The translations under genes were made by a program, and so were the position numbers. This document shows positions 44,671 through 52,934 of a stretch of 64,000 nucleotides of DNA, one piece after another. The notes under the pieces were generated by a model. It did no database searches and had not been told where the DNA came from. It saw only the letters and a program-made list of their open reading frames with translations. The stretch lies in assembly GCF_002338065.1 (NCBI RefSeq), contig NZ_DDHJ01000016.1, positions 124,001-188,000 on the forward strand. Direction: 5' to 3'. Position 1 is the first letter of the stretch. Every line of letters begins with the position of its first letter. This DNA comes from Pseudomonas sp. UBA1879. Its GTDB lineage: Bacteria; Pseudomonadota; Gammaproteobacteria; Pseudomonadales; Pseudomonadaceae.

Positions 44671-45720
44671 ATGCCCCCGTCACGCCCTTTTAAAGTCGCC
44701 CTCAATGGTTACGGTCGTATAGGCCGCTGCGTGCTCCGCGCGTTGTGCGAGCGAGGTGCGAAGGCGGGCTTTGAAGTGGTGGCGATCAACGACCTGGCCG
44801 ATATGGCCAGTCTCGAATACCTCACGCGCTTTGACTCTACCCACGGCCGGTTTCCCGGCGAAGTGCGGGTCGAAGGCGATTTTCTGCACATCAACGACCA
44901 CGTCATCAAAGTCTTCCGCAGCGCGACGCCTGAAGGCATCGACTGGGACGCGCTGGATGTCGATCTGGTGCTGGAATGCTCCGGCGTCTACCACAGCCGC
45001 GCCGACGGCGAGCGTTTTCTGGCCGCCCGCGCGCCGCGTGTCCTGTTCTCCCAGCCGATGGCCAGCGAGGCCGATGTCGACGCCACGATCGTTTACGGCA
45101 TCAACCAGCAAACGCTGACCGGCGACGAGATGCTGGTGTCCGCGGCATCCTGCACCACCAACTGCAGCGTACCGTTGCTCGACCTGCTGAACCGCGAGCT
45201 GGGCTTGGAATACGTCACCATCACCACGATTCACTCAGCGATGAACGACCAACCCGTGATTGACGCCTATCATCATGAGGATTTGCGTCGTACCCGCTCG
45301 GCGTTTCAGTCGATCATCCCGGTGTCCACTGGTCTGGCGCGGGGCATCGAGCGGCTGCTTCCGGAACTTGCCGGCCGAATTCAGGCCAAAGCAGTTCGTG
45401 TGCCGACGGTGAACGTCTCGTGCCTGGATATCACAATGCAGGTGGCGCGTGACACCGACGCGGTCGAGATCAACCGCATTCTGCGTGCGGCCGCCACCAG
45501 CGGCCCGCTCAAGGGGCTGTTGGCTTACACCGAGTTGCCGCACGCCAGTTGTGATTTCAACCATGACCCCCATTCGGCGATCATCGATGCCAGCCAGACG
45601 CGGGTCTCCGGCCCTCGTCTGGTGAACATTCTGGCGTGGTTCGACAACGAGTGGGGCTTTGCCAACCGAATGCTGGATGTCGCTGACCACTATCTGCGCA
45701 GTATCCATAAACAACAGTAA
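44671..45720 (+). CDS. epd: Epd, D-erythrose-4-phosphate dehydrogenase
   Basis: This 349-residue GAPDH-family enzyme has the Rossmann start KVALNGYGRIGRCVLRALCE, the catalytic Cys in SAASCTTNCSVPLLD and the HSAMNDQPVIDAYHHEDLRR segment typical of Epd rather than GapA. It oxidises erythrose 4-phosphate to 4-phosphoerythronate for pyridoxal phosphate synthesis, and weakly glyceraldehyde 3-phosphate. Position between tkt and pgk matches the conserved tkt-epd-pgk-fba order. pgk starts 17 bases after its stop, so they are likely cotranscribed. Confidence 0.94.
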   Translation: MPPSRPFKVALNGYGRIGRCVLRALCERGAKAGFEVVAINDLADMASLEYLTRFDSTHGRFPGEVRVEGDFLHINDHVIKVFRSATPEGIDWDALDVDLVLECSGVYHSRADGERFLAARAPRVLFSQPMASEADVDATIVYGINQQTLTGDEMLVSAASCTTNCSVPLLDLLNRELGLEYVTITTIHSAMNDQPVIDAYHHEDLRRTRSAFQSIIPVSTGLARGIERLLPELAGRIQAKAVRVPTVNVSCLDITMQVARDTDAVEINRILRAAATSGPLKGLLAYTELPHASCDFNHDPHSAIIDASQTRVSGPRLVNILAWFDNEWGFANRMLDVADHYLRSIHKQQ

Positions 45721-45737
45721 AAAACAGGGAACGCCTC

Positions 45738-46901
45738 ATGACCGTGTTGAAGATGACCGACCTCGATCTGCAAGGTAAGCGTGTACTGATCCGCGAAGAC
45801 CTCAACGTTCCGGTCAAGGACGGTGTCGTCACCAGCGATGCACGCATCCTTGCTTCGCTGCCGACCATCAAGCTGGCGCTGGAAAAGGGCGCTGCCGTCA
45901 TGGTCTGCTCCCACCTGGGTCGTCCGACCGAAGGTGAATTTTCCGCCGAAAACAGCCTGAAGCCCGTCGCCGACTATCTGAGCAAGGCGCTGGGCCGCGA
46001 CGTGCCACTGGTGGCCGACTACCTCGGCGGTGTTGAGGTCAAGCCCGGCGACATCGTGCTGTTCGAGAACGTGCGCTTCAACAAGGGCGAGAAGAAAAAC
46101 GCCGACGACTTGGCTCAGAAATACGCGGCCCTGTGCGACGTGTTCGTGATGGACGCCTTCGGCACCGCTCACCGCGCTGAAGGCTCGACCCACGGCGTCG
46201 CCAAGTTCGCCAAGGTCGCCGCGGCGGGTCCGCTGCTGGCAGCCGAATTGGACGCACTGGGCAAGGCCCTGGGCAACCCGGCCAAGCCCATGGCTGCCAT
46301 CGTCGCTGGCTCCAAAGTGTCGACCAAACTGGACGTGCTCAACAGCCTGAGCTCGATCTGCGATCAACTGATCGTCGGCGGCGGCATCGCCAACACTTTC
46401 CTCGCAGCTGCGGGCCACAAGGTCGGCAAGTCGCTGTACGAGCCGGACCTGCTGGACACCGCTAAAGCCATCGCTGCCAAGGTCAGCGTGCCATTGCCAG
46501 TGGACGTGGTGGTGGCCAAAGAGTTTTCGGACAAAGCCGAAGCGACCGTGAAGCTGATCGCCGATGTCGCCGATGACGACATGATTCTCGACATCGGCCC
46601 GAAAACAGCGGCCCAGTTCGCCGACTTGCTGAAATCTTCCAAGACTATTCTCTGGAACGGCCCGGTAGGTGTGTTCGAATTCGACCAATTTGGCGAAGGC
46701 ACCAAAACGCTTGCGAAGGCCATTGCCGACAGTTCTGCGTTCTCCATCGCCGGTGGCGGCGACACACTGGCGGCCATCGATAAATACGGTGTCAAAGACG
46801 ATATTTCCTACATTTCCACAGGCGGCGGCGCATTCCTCGAGTTCGTCGAGGGCAAGGTGCTGCCCGCCGTGGAAATGCTGGAACAACGTGCCAAGGCCTG
46901 A
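45738..46901 (+). CDS. pgk: Phosphoglycerate kinase
   Basis: This 387-residue glycolytic/gluconeogenic kinase transfers phosphate between 1,3-bisphosphoglycerate and ADP. Motifs include RVLIREDLNVPVKDGVV, MVCSHLGRPTEG, VLFENVRFNKGEKKN, VAGSKVSTKLDVL and the C-terminal SIAGGGDTLAAIDKYG nucleotide-binding glycines. The start is ATG 45738 after AGGGAACGCC. It lies between epd and a small lipoprotein gene. Confidence 0.97.
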   Translation: MTVLKMTDLDLQGKRVLIREDLNVPVKDGVVTSDARILASLPTIKLALEKGAAVMVCSHLGRPTEGEFSAENSLKPVADYLSKALGRDVPLVADYLGGVEVKPGDIVLFENVRFNKGEKKNADDLAQKYAALCDVFVMDAFGTAHRAEGSTHGVAKFAKVAAAGPLLAAELDALGKALGNPAKPMAAIVAGSKVSTKLDVLNSLSSICDQLIVGGGIANTFLAAAGHKVGKSLYEPDLLDTAKAIAAKVSVPLPVDVVVAKEFSDKAEATVKLIADVADDDMILDIGPKTAAQFADLLKSSKTILWNGPVGVFEFDQFGEGTKTLAKAIADSSAFSIAGGGDTLAAIDKYGVKDDISYISTGGGAFLEFVEGKVLPAVEMLEQRAKA

Positions 46902-46929
46902 ATGTCAGGCCAAGGTGAAGGGGAGTGAG

Positions 46930-47157
46930 ATGGTCAAGCCATTACCGCTGTTGATCATGGCGGGTTTGCTGGTCGGCTGCGCAAGCAAGCCCGAAGCCCA
47001 GACGGCGCTGAACGCAGCGCCGGAACGGCTTCAGGTCAGCTGCTATCAAGCGGGCTGGCAGGCGGAAACCGTGCCGATCGTGTATAAGCGCGGCGGTCCC
47101 GAAGTCTGGGAGAAGTACGAGTTCATGCCCGCTGTCGGGCCGGTAGCCTGTCGCTGA
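46930..47157 (+). CDS. Small hypothetical lipoprotein
   Basis: This 75-residue protein has a short signal and a clear lipobox (GLLVGCAS, Cys17), then a small soluble domain with two more cysteines (LQVSCYQAGWQAE and PVACR at the end) that could form a disulfide. It begins 28 bases after pgk with GGGGAGTG upstream and is probably in the same operon. I do not recognise a family; a similar small gene occurs between pgk and fba in other pseudomonads as I remember it. Function unknown. Confidence 0.75.
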   Translation: MVKPLPLLIMAGLLVGCASKPEAQTALNAAPERLQVSCYQAGWQAETVPIVYKRGGPEVWEKYEFMPAVGPVACR

Positions 47158-47256
47158 ATCTGAACTGACAGCGAACAGAAACATCAGAAACGGAACTGCC
47201 CCTGGTGACCGAAACGCCGACGCAAGTCGCGGTTCGCAGGGGTTTCAGGAGTGGTA

Positions 47257-47580
47257 ATGAAAGGCTTGATTGCCCTTGCGACACTGATGCTGCTGGGCGG
47301 TTGTGCCAGCATGAAGGCCTCCGAACCGGCCACGCCGTGGACCCACTGGGTCTGCGACAGCAAAGCGGAGATTTTCTGGCGCTACGCCGACCCTGCGAAG
47401 AAAGAGGTCGATGTGCGGTTGAATCAGAGCGAGCAGGTGTTCCGATTGCAGGCCGCGCCTGGCGCTTCGGGAGGCCTCTACAGTAACGGGGTTCTCGCGT
47501 TTGATAACAAAGGCAGCGAAGGCCTGGTCTACTGGGACGCTACCAACGATTTGATCGGTCGTGGCTGCACGGCGCCTTGA
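47257..47580 (+). CDS. MliC-family lipoprotein (predicted C-type lysozyme inhibitor)
   Basis: This 107-residue lipoprotein has the lipobox LMLLGGCASM (Cys15) and an MliC-like beta-barrel domain: WVCDSKAEIFWRYADPAKKE, VDVRLNQSEQVFRLQAAPGA, then GGLYSNGVLAFDNKG and a closing Cys near the end (GRGCTAP). MliC proteins sit in the outer membrane facing the periplasm and inhibit host lysozyme through a Ser and a Lys; the SGGLYSNG segment matches the usual inhibitory loop. ATG 47257 has AGGAG five bases upstream; a GTG two codons earlier is possible. It is the second small lipoprotein between pgk and fba. Confidence 0.78.
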   Translation: MKGLIALATLMLLGGCASMKASEPATPWTHWVCDSKAEIFWRYADPAKKEVDVRLNQSEQVFRLQAAPGASGGLYSNGVLAFDNKGSEGLVYWDATNDLIGRGCTAP

Positions 47581-47704
47581 GGCGTTGAGCAGTCAGGCCG
47601 ATGCAACACTGGGCGATGATGAGCTGTAGCGCCCCTATAATTTGAATAGCCGCCGTTACGGCAGGCACACGCGATCAACGACCCTACCGGGAGAGAGACA
47701 GACA

Positions 47705-48769
47705 ATGGCACTTATCAGCATGCGCCAGATGTTGGACCACGCCGCCGAATTCGGCTACGGCGTTCCAGCCTTCAACGTGAACAACCTGGAACAGATGCGC
47801 GCCATTATGGAAGCGGCCGACAAGACCGATTCCCCGGTGATCGTTCAGGCTTCGGCCGGCGCGCGTAAATACGCAGGTGCCCCATTCCTGCGTCACCTGA
47901 TCCTGGCGGCGATCGAAGAGTTCCCGCACATCCCGGTGGTCATGCACCAAGACCACGGCACCAGCCCTGCCATCTGCCAGCGTTCGATCCAGCTGGGCTT
48001 CAGCTCGGTCATGATGGACGGCTCCCTGCGCGAAGACGGCAAGAGCCCCGCGGATTACGAATACAACGTTCGCGTGACGCAAGAAACCGTAGCCATGGCC
48101 CACGCCTGCGGCGTTTCCGTTGAAGGTGAGCTGGGTGTTCTCGGTTCGCTGGAAACCGGCATGGCTGGCGAAGAAGATGGCGTTGGCGCCGAAGGCCAAC
48201 TGGATCACAGCCAGATGCTGACCGACCCGGAAGAAGCCGCTGACTTCGTGAAGAAGACCCAGGTCGATGCCTTGGCCATCGCCATCGGCACCAGCCACGG
48301 TGCGTACAAGTTCACCAAGCCGCCAACCGGCGACATTCTGGCGATCGAGCGCATCAAAGAAATCCACAAGCGCATTCCGAACACCCACTTGGTGATGCAC
48401 GGTTCTTCGTCCGTTCCTCAGGAATGGCTGAAGATCATCAACGAGTTCGGCGGCGACATCAAAGAAACCTACGGCGTGCCAGTCGAGGAAATCGTCGAAG
48501 GCATCAAGCACGGCGTGCGCAAGGTCAACATCGACACCGACCTGCGTCTGGCCTCAACTGGCGCCATCCGTGAGTTCATGGCCAAGAACCCGAGCGAGTT
48601 CGACCCGCGTAAATACCTGGCAAAAACCGTATCGGCCATGCGCGACGTCTGCATTGCTCGCTACGAAGCCTTTGGTACCGCGGGCAACGCCTCCAAGATC
48701 AAACCGATCTCTCTGGAGAAGATGTTCGAGCGTTATGCCAAAGGCGAGTTGAACGCCAAGGTCAACTGA
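47705..48769 (+). CDS. fba: Class II fructose-bisphosphate aldolase
   Basis: This 354-residue zinc-dependent aldolase of glycolysis and gluconeogenesis has YGVPAFNVNNLEQMRAIMEA, the metal-binding VMHQDHGTSPAICQRSI, EGELGVLGSLETGMAGEEDG, and LVMHGSSSVPQEW with GVRKVNIDTDLRLA for substrate binding. The start is ATG 47705, giving the normal length for this subclass; the frame is open further upstream without a ribosome site. A TATAAT box lies at 47636 but with no convincing -35. A terminator follows the stop. Confidence 0.97.
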   Translation: MALISMRQMLDHAAEFGYGVPAFNVNNLEQMRAIMEAADKTDSPVIVQASAGARKYAGAPFLRHLILAAIEEFPHIPVVMHQDHGTSPAICQRSIQLGFSSVMMDGSLREDGKSPADYEYNVRVTQETVAMAHACGVSVEGELGVLGSLETGMAGEEDGVGAEGQLDHSQMLTDPEEAADFVKKTQVDALAIAIGTSHGAYKFTKPPTGDILAIERIKEIHKRIPNTHLVMHGSSSVPQEWLKIINEFGGDIKETYGVPVEEIVEGIKHGVRKVNIDTDLRLASTGAIREFMAKNPSEFDPRKYLAKTVSAMRDVCIARYEAFGTAGNASKIKPISLEKMFERYAKGELNAKVN

Positions 48770-48800
48770 TCATTATTTGATCGGTTTGTCGGCAAGAAAA

Positions 48801-48825
48801 AGCCCGCAGCGATGCGGGCTTTTTT
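48801..48825 (+). terminator. Rho-independent terminator after fba
   Basis: The eight-base stem AGCCCGCA/TGCGGGCT with a four-base loop is followed by five T residues, 32 bases after the fba stop. Confidence 0.93.
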
Positions 48826-48843
48826 GTGGCTGGGATTTTTGGT

Positions 48844-48932
48844 TGTGGGAGCCTGCTTGCTGGCGAAGGCGTCGTGTCAGTCTCCAGTTCCGAAGCTCAC
48901 CCACCGAGTTCGCCAGCAAGCCGGCTCGCACA
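48844..48932. repeat. REP pair
   Basis: Arms TGTGGGAGCCTGCTTGCTGG and CGCCAGCAAGCCGGCTCGCA face each other across about 40 bases in the convergent gap between fba and cdhB. The family is that of 938. Confidence 0.87.
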
Positions 48933-48941
48933 AATAGTGCG

Positions 48942-49415
48942 TCAGCGGGGTAAGCCAATGGTGCGGCCGATATAGGTCGGTGCCGGTTGGTCATGCTGCG
49001 CTTCGGTCAGCAGCCGCAACGCTTCCAGCGACTGCTCGCTGAACGGCGCCGATTTCGGGCCTGCGGCCAGATCGACATGCAGCAGCATTTGGTCACTGGC
49101 TGCCAGCTCCACATCACCACCCGCCTTATACAGGCTGTGGTAAAGCTGCACGCGCTTGAGGTCATGCGCGACGATCTGAGTGCGCACTTCCACGTCTTCG
49201 CCGAGTTTGACCTCATGCAGGTAGTTGATATGGGCTTCAAGCGTGAACAGCGAATTGCCGCTGGCTGCCCGGTCGTCGCTCGCCAAACCAATACGGTCCA
49301 TAAACGCGTCAGTGGCGTAGCTGAAGATCAGCAGGTAGAAGGCATCGCGAAGATGGCCGTTGTAGTCGACCCAATCCTGGAGGATCGGGGTTTTGTAGGT
49401 GGTTAGAGCGGGCAT
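48942..49415 (-). CDS. cdhB: CdhB, carnitine-operon acyl-CoA thioesterase
   Basis: This 157-residue hotdog-fold thioesterase begins with the 4HBT-like motif ILQDWVDYNGHLRDAFYLLI, where Asp and the NGH turn form the usual active site, and continues with LEAHINYLHEVKLGEDVEVR. In P. aeruginosa the gene next to carnitine dehydrogenase encodes a thioesterase assigned to carnitine breakdown (betainyl-CoA hydrolysis to glycine betaine). The start is ATG 49415; upstream in-frame codons run through a REP pair and are not used. It is the last gene of the leftward cdhC-cdhA-cdhB row. Confidence 0.88.
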   Translation of the reverse strand: MPALTTYKTPILQDWVDYNGHLRDAFYLLIFSYATDAFMDRIGLASDDRAASGNSLFTLEAHINYLHEVKLGEDVEVRTQIVAHDLKRVQLYHSLYKAGGDVELAASDQMLLHVDLAAGPKSAPFSEQSLEALRLLTEAQHDQPAPTYIGRTIGLPR

Positions 49416-49465
49416 GAGCAGTACCGGGGGAGGGTCTGAGAGACTTGAGTTAAGAGGGCTACCCT

Positions 49466-49531
49466 GTTCGCGGGCAAGCGCGCTCCTACAGGTGATCGCA
49501 TTTTTATGTAGGAGCGCGCTTGCCCGCGATG
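49466..49531. repeat. REP pair, outward arms (TGTAGGAGCGCGCTTGCCCGCGA family)
   Basis: The arms TCGCGGGCAAGCGCGCTCCTACA (first 20 bases TCGCGGGCAAGCGCGCTCCT) and TGTAGGAGCGCGCTTGCCCG are inverted copies separated by about 16 bases. The arm order is opposite to the other pairs in the window, so two neighbouring elements or a rearranged element is likely. It lies between cdhA and cdhB. Confidence 0.8.
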
Positions 49532-49560
49532 GCGTTGGTAGGGCGACGAAAATTTTAGGC

Positions 49561-50526
49561 TTAATCGCTAAAGGCCATCCCATGCTTGGCCTTGGTAGTC
49601 TTCACCGCCTCCAGCACCGCGAGCAGGCAGTCATCGCGATAGCGCTCCAGCGCTGAGATGCTGTGCGTTCCGAGCTGATCGCTGGTGCCATCGACCACAT
49701 CGTCGATCAGCTTGTCGGTCAGCTCTGGCGCGGGCAGGTAGGTCCAGGGCAGTTGCAGCGCCGGGCCGAACTGGGCCATGAAGTGGCGCATGCCCGCGTC
49801 GCCGCCGGCCAAGGTGTAGGTCAGGAACGTGCCCATGAACGACCAGCGCAGACCGGCCCCAAAGCGAATGGCGTCGTCGATTTCACCTGTCGTCGCCACG
49901 CCATCGTTGACCAAATGCAGCGCTTCACGCCACAGGGCTTCCAGCAAGCGATCAGCGATAAAACCTGGGACTTCCTTGCGCACATGCAGGGGACGCATGC
50001 CCAGTGATTCGTAAACCTTGATCGCTGCCTGAACGGCTTCTGGCGCAGTGTGCTTGCCGCCGACCACTTCCACCAACGGCAGCAGGTAAACCGGGTTGAA
50101 CGGGTGGCCGACCACGCAACGCTCAGGGTGGGTCGCGCTTTCGTAGAACTCGGAAGGCAGCAGGCCCGAGGTGCTGGAACCGATGATCGCATTAGGCTTG
50201 GCGGCTGCGCTGATCTTGCTGTGCAGGTCGAGTTTGAGGTCCAGACGCTCCGGGGCGCTTTCTTGAATGAAATCGGCGTCGCGCACGCATTCTTCGATGG
50301 TCGCGACGAAGCGCAGGCGATCTTGCGAGGCGCCTGCAGCCAGGCCTTTCTGCTCCAGGGCAGGCCAGGCATTGGCCACCCGTTTGCGCAACGCCGCTTC
50401 GGCGCCCGGCGCCGGGTCCCAGGCTACGACGTCGAGTCCGTGGGCCAGCGCGCGGGATACCCAACCGCTGCCAATGACACCGCTGCCCAGCGCGGCGAAG
50501 GTTTTGATTTCGGTGATGAAGGTCAT
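49561..50526 (-). CDS. cdhA: CdhA, L-carnitine dehydrogenase
   Basis: This 321-residue NAD-dependent enzyme of the 3-hydroxyacyl-CoA dehydrogenase fold oxidises L-carnitine to 3-dehydrocarnitine. Evidence is the Rossmann motif FAALGSGVIGSGWVSRALAH, the ESAPERLDLKLDLHSKI and IGSSTSGLLPSEF segments, GHPFNPVYLLPLVEVVGGKH with the catalytic His, and its place beside cdhC, cdhB and an AraC regulator. The start is ATG 50526, giving the length I remember for P. aeruginosa CdhA; GTG 50535 would add three residues. Confidence 0.93.
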   Translation of the reverse strand: MTFITEIKTFAALGSGVIGSGWVSRALAHGLDVVAWDPAPGAEAALRKRVANAWPALEQKGLAAGASQDRLRFVATIEECVRDADFIQESAPERLDLKLDLHSKISAAAKPNAIIGSSTSGLLPSEFYESATHPERCVVGHPFNPVYLLPLVEVVGGKHTAPEAVQAAIKVYESLGMRPLHVRKEVPGFIADRLLEALWREALHLVNDGVATTGEIDDAIRFGAGLRWSFMGTFLTYTLAGGDAGMRHFMAQFGPALQLPWTYLPAPELTDKLIDDVVDGTSDQLGTHSISALERYRDDCLLAVLEAVKTTKAKHGMAFSD

Positions 50527-50557
50527 GGTGATCACTCAAAGGAAGTTCGCAGAACCC

Positions 50558-50693
50558 TGTAGGAGCGTGGCTTGTCCCGCGATCTGCCGCGGAGCGGCAG
50601 CAAACCCGGCGAATGAGGTATGTCTGACACACCCGGTTTGTCGGTTTTACGACCGGTACCCGGCCGATCGCGGGACAAGCCACGCTCCTACAG
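50558..50693. repeat. REP pair (TGTAGGAGCGTGGCTTGTCCCGCG family)
   Basis: Arms TGTAGGAGCGTGGCTTGTCC and GGACAAGCCACGCTCCTACA (extended by CGCGATC/GATCGCGGG) enclose about 85 bases that include a second small palindrome (CTGCCGCGGAGCGGCAG). It separates cdhC from cdhA. It represents a further REP type in the window. Confidence 0.88.
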
Positions 50694-50710
50694 AGGAAAA
50701 GGGTGTGAGA

Positions 50711-51598
50711 TCAGAAACGCTTTTTCAGGCCCATCTTCACGCGGCCTTCAGCGGGGGTCATGACCCGCGCGCCCAGGCGGCTAAGGATTTCGCTGGCGCG
50801 TTCGACCAGTGCCCCGTTGCTCGCCAGCACGCCCTTGTCCAGCCAGATGTTGTCTTCCAGACCCACCCGTACGTTGCCACCCAGCAACACGGCCTGCGCC
50901 GCCATCGGCATTTGCATACGACCAATCCCGAAACCGGCCCAGACCACGTCCTCTGGCAAGTTATCGACCATGGCCTTCATCGTCGTGGTGTCTGCCGGAG
51001 CGCCCCACGGGATGCCCAGGCATAGCTGGAACAGCGGGTTGTCGAGCAGGCCTTCCTTCATCATTTGCTTGGCGAACCAAAGGTGGCCGGTGTCGAAGAT
51101 TTCCAGTTCGGCCTTCACGCCCAGCTCCTGAATACGTTTGGCGCCTGCGCGCAGTTGCGCTGGGGTGGACACGTAAATGGTGTCGCCGTCGCCGAAGTTC
51201 AGCGTGCCGCAGTCGAGGGTGCAGATCTCTGGCAGCAGCGCCTCGACGTGCGCCAGACGCGCCAATGGGCCGACCAGGTCAGTGTTAGGGCCGAAATCGG
51301 TCGGACGCTCGCCCGGGCCGATTTCCAGGTCGCCGCCCATGCCTGCGGTCAGGTTGACGATGATATCGATGTCCGCTTCACGGATGCGGTCCATGGTTTC
51401 GCGATACAGCTCGACGTCACGGCTGAACTTGCCGGTCTGCGGATCACGCACGTGGCAATGCACAACGGTCGCACCTGCTTTAGCCGCCTCGACGGCGGCG
51501 GCAGCGATCTGTTTGGGCGTGATCGGGACCAGATGGCTTTTCCCGGTCGTGTCGCCAGCACCGGTCAGTGCGCAGGTGATGATGACGTCGTGATTCAT
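50711..51598 (-). CDS. cdhC: CdhC, 3-dehydrocarnitine cleavage enzyme (BKACE/DUF849)
   Basis: This 295-residue zinc-dependent beta-keto acid cleavage enzyme condenses 3-dehydrocarnitine with acetyl-CoA to give betainyl-CoA and acetoacetate. It has the BKACE landmarks VIITCALTGAGDTTGKSHLV, the metal-binding HCHVRDPQTGKF, LTAGMGGDLEIGPGERP, LDCGTLNFGD and GGNVRVGLEDNIWLDKG. The start is ATG 51598 after AAGGAACC; upstream codons in frame lack support. It is the first gene of the carnitine operon, divergent from cdhR. Confidence 0.94.
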   Translation of the reverse strand: MNHDVIITCALTGAGDTTGKSHLVPITPKQIAAAAVEAAKAGATVVHCHVRDPQTGKFSRDVELYRETMDRIREADIDIIVNLTAGMGGDLEIGPGERPTDFGPNTDLVGPLARLAHVEALLPEICTLDCGTLNFGDGDTIYVSTPAQLRAGAKRIQELGVKAELEIFDTGHLWFAKQMMKEGLLDNPLFQLCLGIPWGAPADTTTMKAMVDNLPEDVVWAGFGIGRMQMPMAAQAVLLGGNVRVGLEDNIWLDKGVLASNGALVERASEILSRLGARVMTPAEGRVKMGLKKRF

Positions 51599-51780
51599 GA
51601 GTGAGGTTCCTTGCAGGCCAGTGTCGTGTGTGGCGCAGGCTTTGAGCGCCCGCTTTTGAAGTGCAAAGCTACGCAGCCCGACGCCCCTCAAAACGCACAG
51701 CGGCGACAAGCTCTTGCACGGGAGCGACCTGTGTTATTGCCTCGGTGTCTGAACAGGCGTATCTCATACCGGATCAGAAC

Positions 51781-51868
51781 GGTAGGAGCGCGCTTGCCCG
51801 CGAGTGTGGTGTGTCAGTCATTGAGCCGACACAGGCATACCCCGATCGCGGCAAGCGCTTCTACGGTG
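51781..51868. repeat. REP pair in the cdhC-cdhR gap
   Basis: GGTAGGAGCGCGCTTGCCCG and CGGCAAGCGCTTCTACGG are inverted arms of the family at 49466, separated by about 50 bases. It fills the cdhR-proximal part of the 309-base divergent gap (51599-51907). The other part (51599-51780) should hold the two promoters and CdhR sites, but I cannot point to them. Confidence 0.75.
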
Positions 51869-51907
51869 GTTTTGCCCGACAAAAAATCCCCAAGGAACGC
51901 GCCAACG

Positions 51908-52867
51908 ATGTCCCAGGATTTCTACTTTCTGCTGATGCCCGGTTTCTCCATGATGGGCTTCGTCTCGGCGTTGGAGCCTTTGCGGGTGGCCAATCGTTTT
52001 GGCGGCGAGTTGTATCGCTGGCACGTGCTGAGTGCCGACGGGGGGCCGGTGATCGCCAGCAACGGCATGTCGGTGAACGCCGACGCCGCGCTGGAGCCGC
52101 TAAAAAAAGGCGCAACGTTGTGCGTTATGGCCAGCGTTGAGCCGCTGAAGTTTTATACCTCGACGCTGGAGCACTGGCTCAGGCGCCTTGATCTGGAAGG
52201 CGTGACGCTGGGCGCTATTGATACTGGCAGTTTCGTGCTGGCCGAGGCCGATCTGCTCGATGGCTATCGTCTGACGCTGCACTGGGAGGCGCTCGACGCC
52301 TTCAAGGAGACCTACCCTAAGGTGCAAGCGACCCAAGAGCTTTTCGAAATCGACCGACGCCGCATCAGTTCGGCAGGTGGCACGGCGTCCATCGACCTGA
52401 TGCTCGACCTGATTGGCCAGGCTCATGGCCCGGATCTGGCGATCAAGGTGTCCGAGCAGTTCGTGTTGGGCCGTATTCGCCAGCGCAAAGATCACCAGCG
52501 CATGCAAATTGCCACGCGCTACGGCATCAACAATAAAAAGCTGGTGCAGGTCATTGGCGTGATGGAGCAACACACCGAGCCGCCGCTGAGCACGCTGGAA
52601 TTGGCCGAGGGCATTCAGGTGACACGCCGCCAACTGGAGCGGCTGTTTCGTCTGCATTTGAACGACACGCCGAGTAATTTTTACTTGGGTCTACGGTTGG
52701 AAAAAGCCCGCCAGCTCTTGCGTCAGAGCGACATGAGCGTACTGGAAGTCAGCATCGCCTGCGGGTTTGAGTCGCCGTCGTATTTCACCCGAAGCTACAA
52801 AGCGCGATTTAGGGTGTGTCCGAGGGAGGATCGTGGGCGGGTAGCGCGAGAGCCAAAGGTCGTTTGA
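51908..52867 (+). CDS. cdhR: CdhR, AraC-family regulator with glutaminase-like domain (carnitine regulator)
   Basis: The protein has 319 residues. An N-terminal DJ-1/GATase1-like ligand domain (FYFLLMPGFSMMGFVSALEP, GAIDTGSFVLAEADLLDGY) is joined to a C-terminal AraC DNA-binding domain with two helix-turn-helices (LSTLELAEGIQVTRRQLERL and SVLEVSIACGFESPSYFTRS). This architecture is shared by the carnitine, glycine betaine (GbdR) and arginine (ArgR) regulators of Pseudomonas; position opposite cdhC identifies CdhR, which activates carnitine genes. The glutaminase Cys nucleophile is replaced (TGSF), as is usual in these regulators. The start is ATG 51908 after AAGGAACGCG. Confidence 0.92.
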   Translation: MSQDFYFLLMPGFSMMGFVSALEPLRVANRFGGELYRWHVLSADGGPVIASNGMSVNADAALEPLKKGATLCVMASVEPLKFYTSTLEHWLRRLDLEGVTLGAIDTGSFVLAEADLLDGYRLTLHWEALDAFKETYPKVQATQELFEIDRRRISSAGGTASIDLMLDLIGQAHGPDLAIKVSEQFVLGRIRQRKDHQRMQIATRYGINNKKLVQVIGVMEQHTEPPLSTLELAEGIQVTRRQLERLFRLHLNDTPSNFYLGLRLEKARQLLRQSDMSVLEVSIACGFESPSYFTRSYKARFRVCPREDRGRVAREPKVV

Positions 52868-52891
52868 CTGTGAATTATGGTCAATTATACT
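52864..52891 (+). promoter_or_regulatory. Predicted sigma-70 promoter of the AAA ATPase gene
   Basis: TTGACT at 52864-52869 and TATACT at 52886-52891 with a 16-base spacer form a good promoter, overlapping the cdhR stop codon. The leader beyond it is AT-rich and carries AATTATGGT twice (52873 and 52902, 29 bases apart), possibly a binding site. Confidence 0.55.
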
Positions 52892-52934
52892 TGCGACTAT
52901 AAATTATGGTTGCGGCAATAATTGGGTATAAACC

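Noticed and set aside
47636..47641. TATAAT as the fba promoter
   Set aside because: No -35 element at a suitable distance, so it is not listed as a feature.
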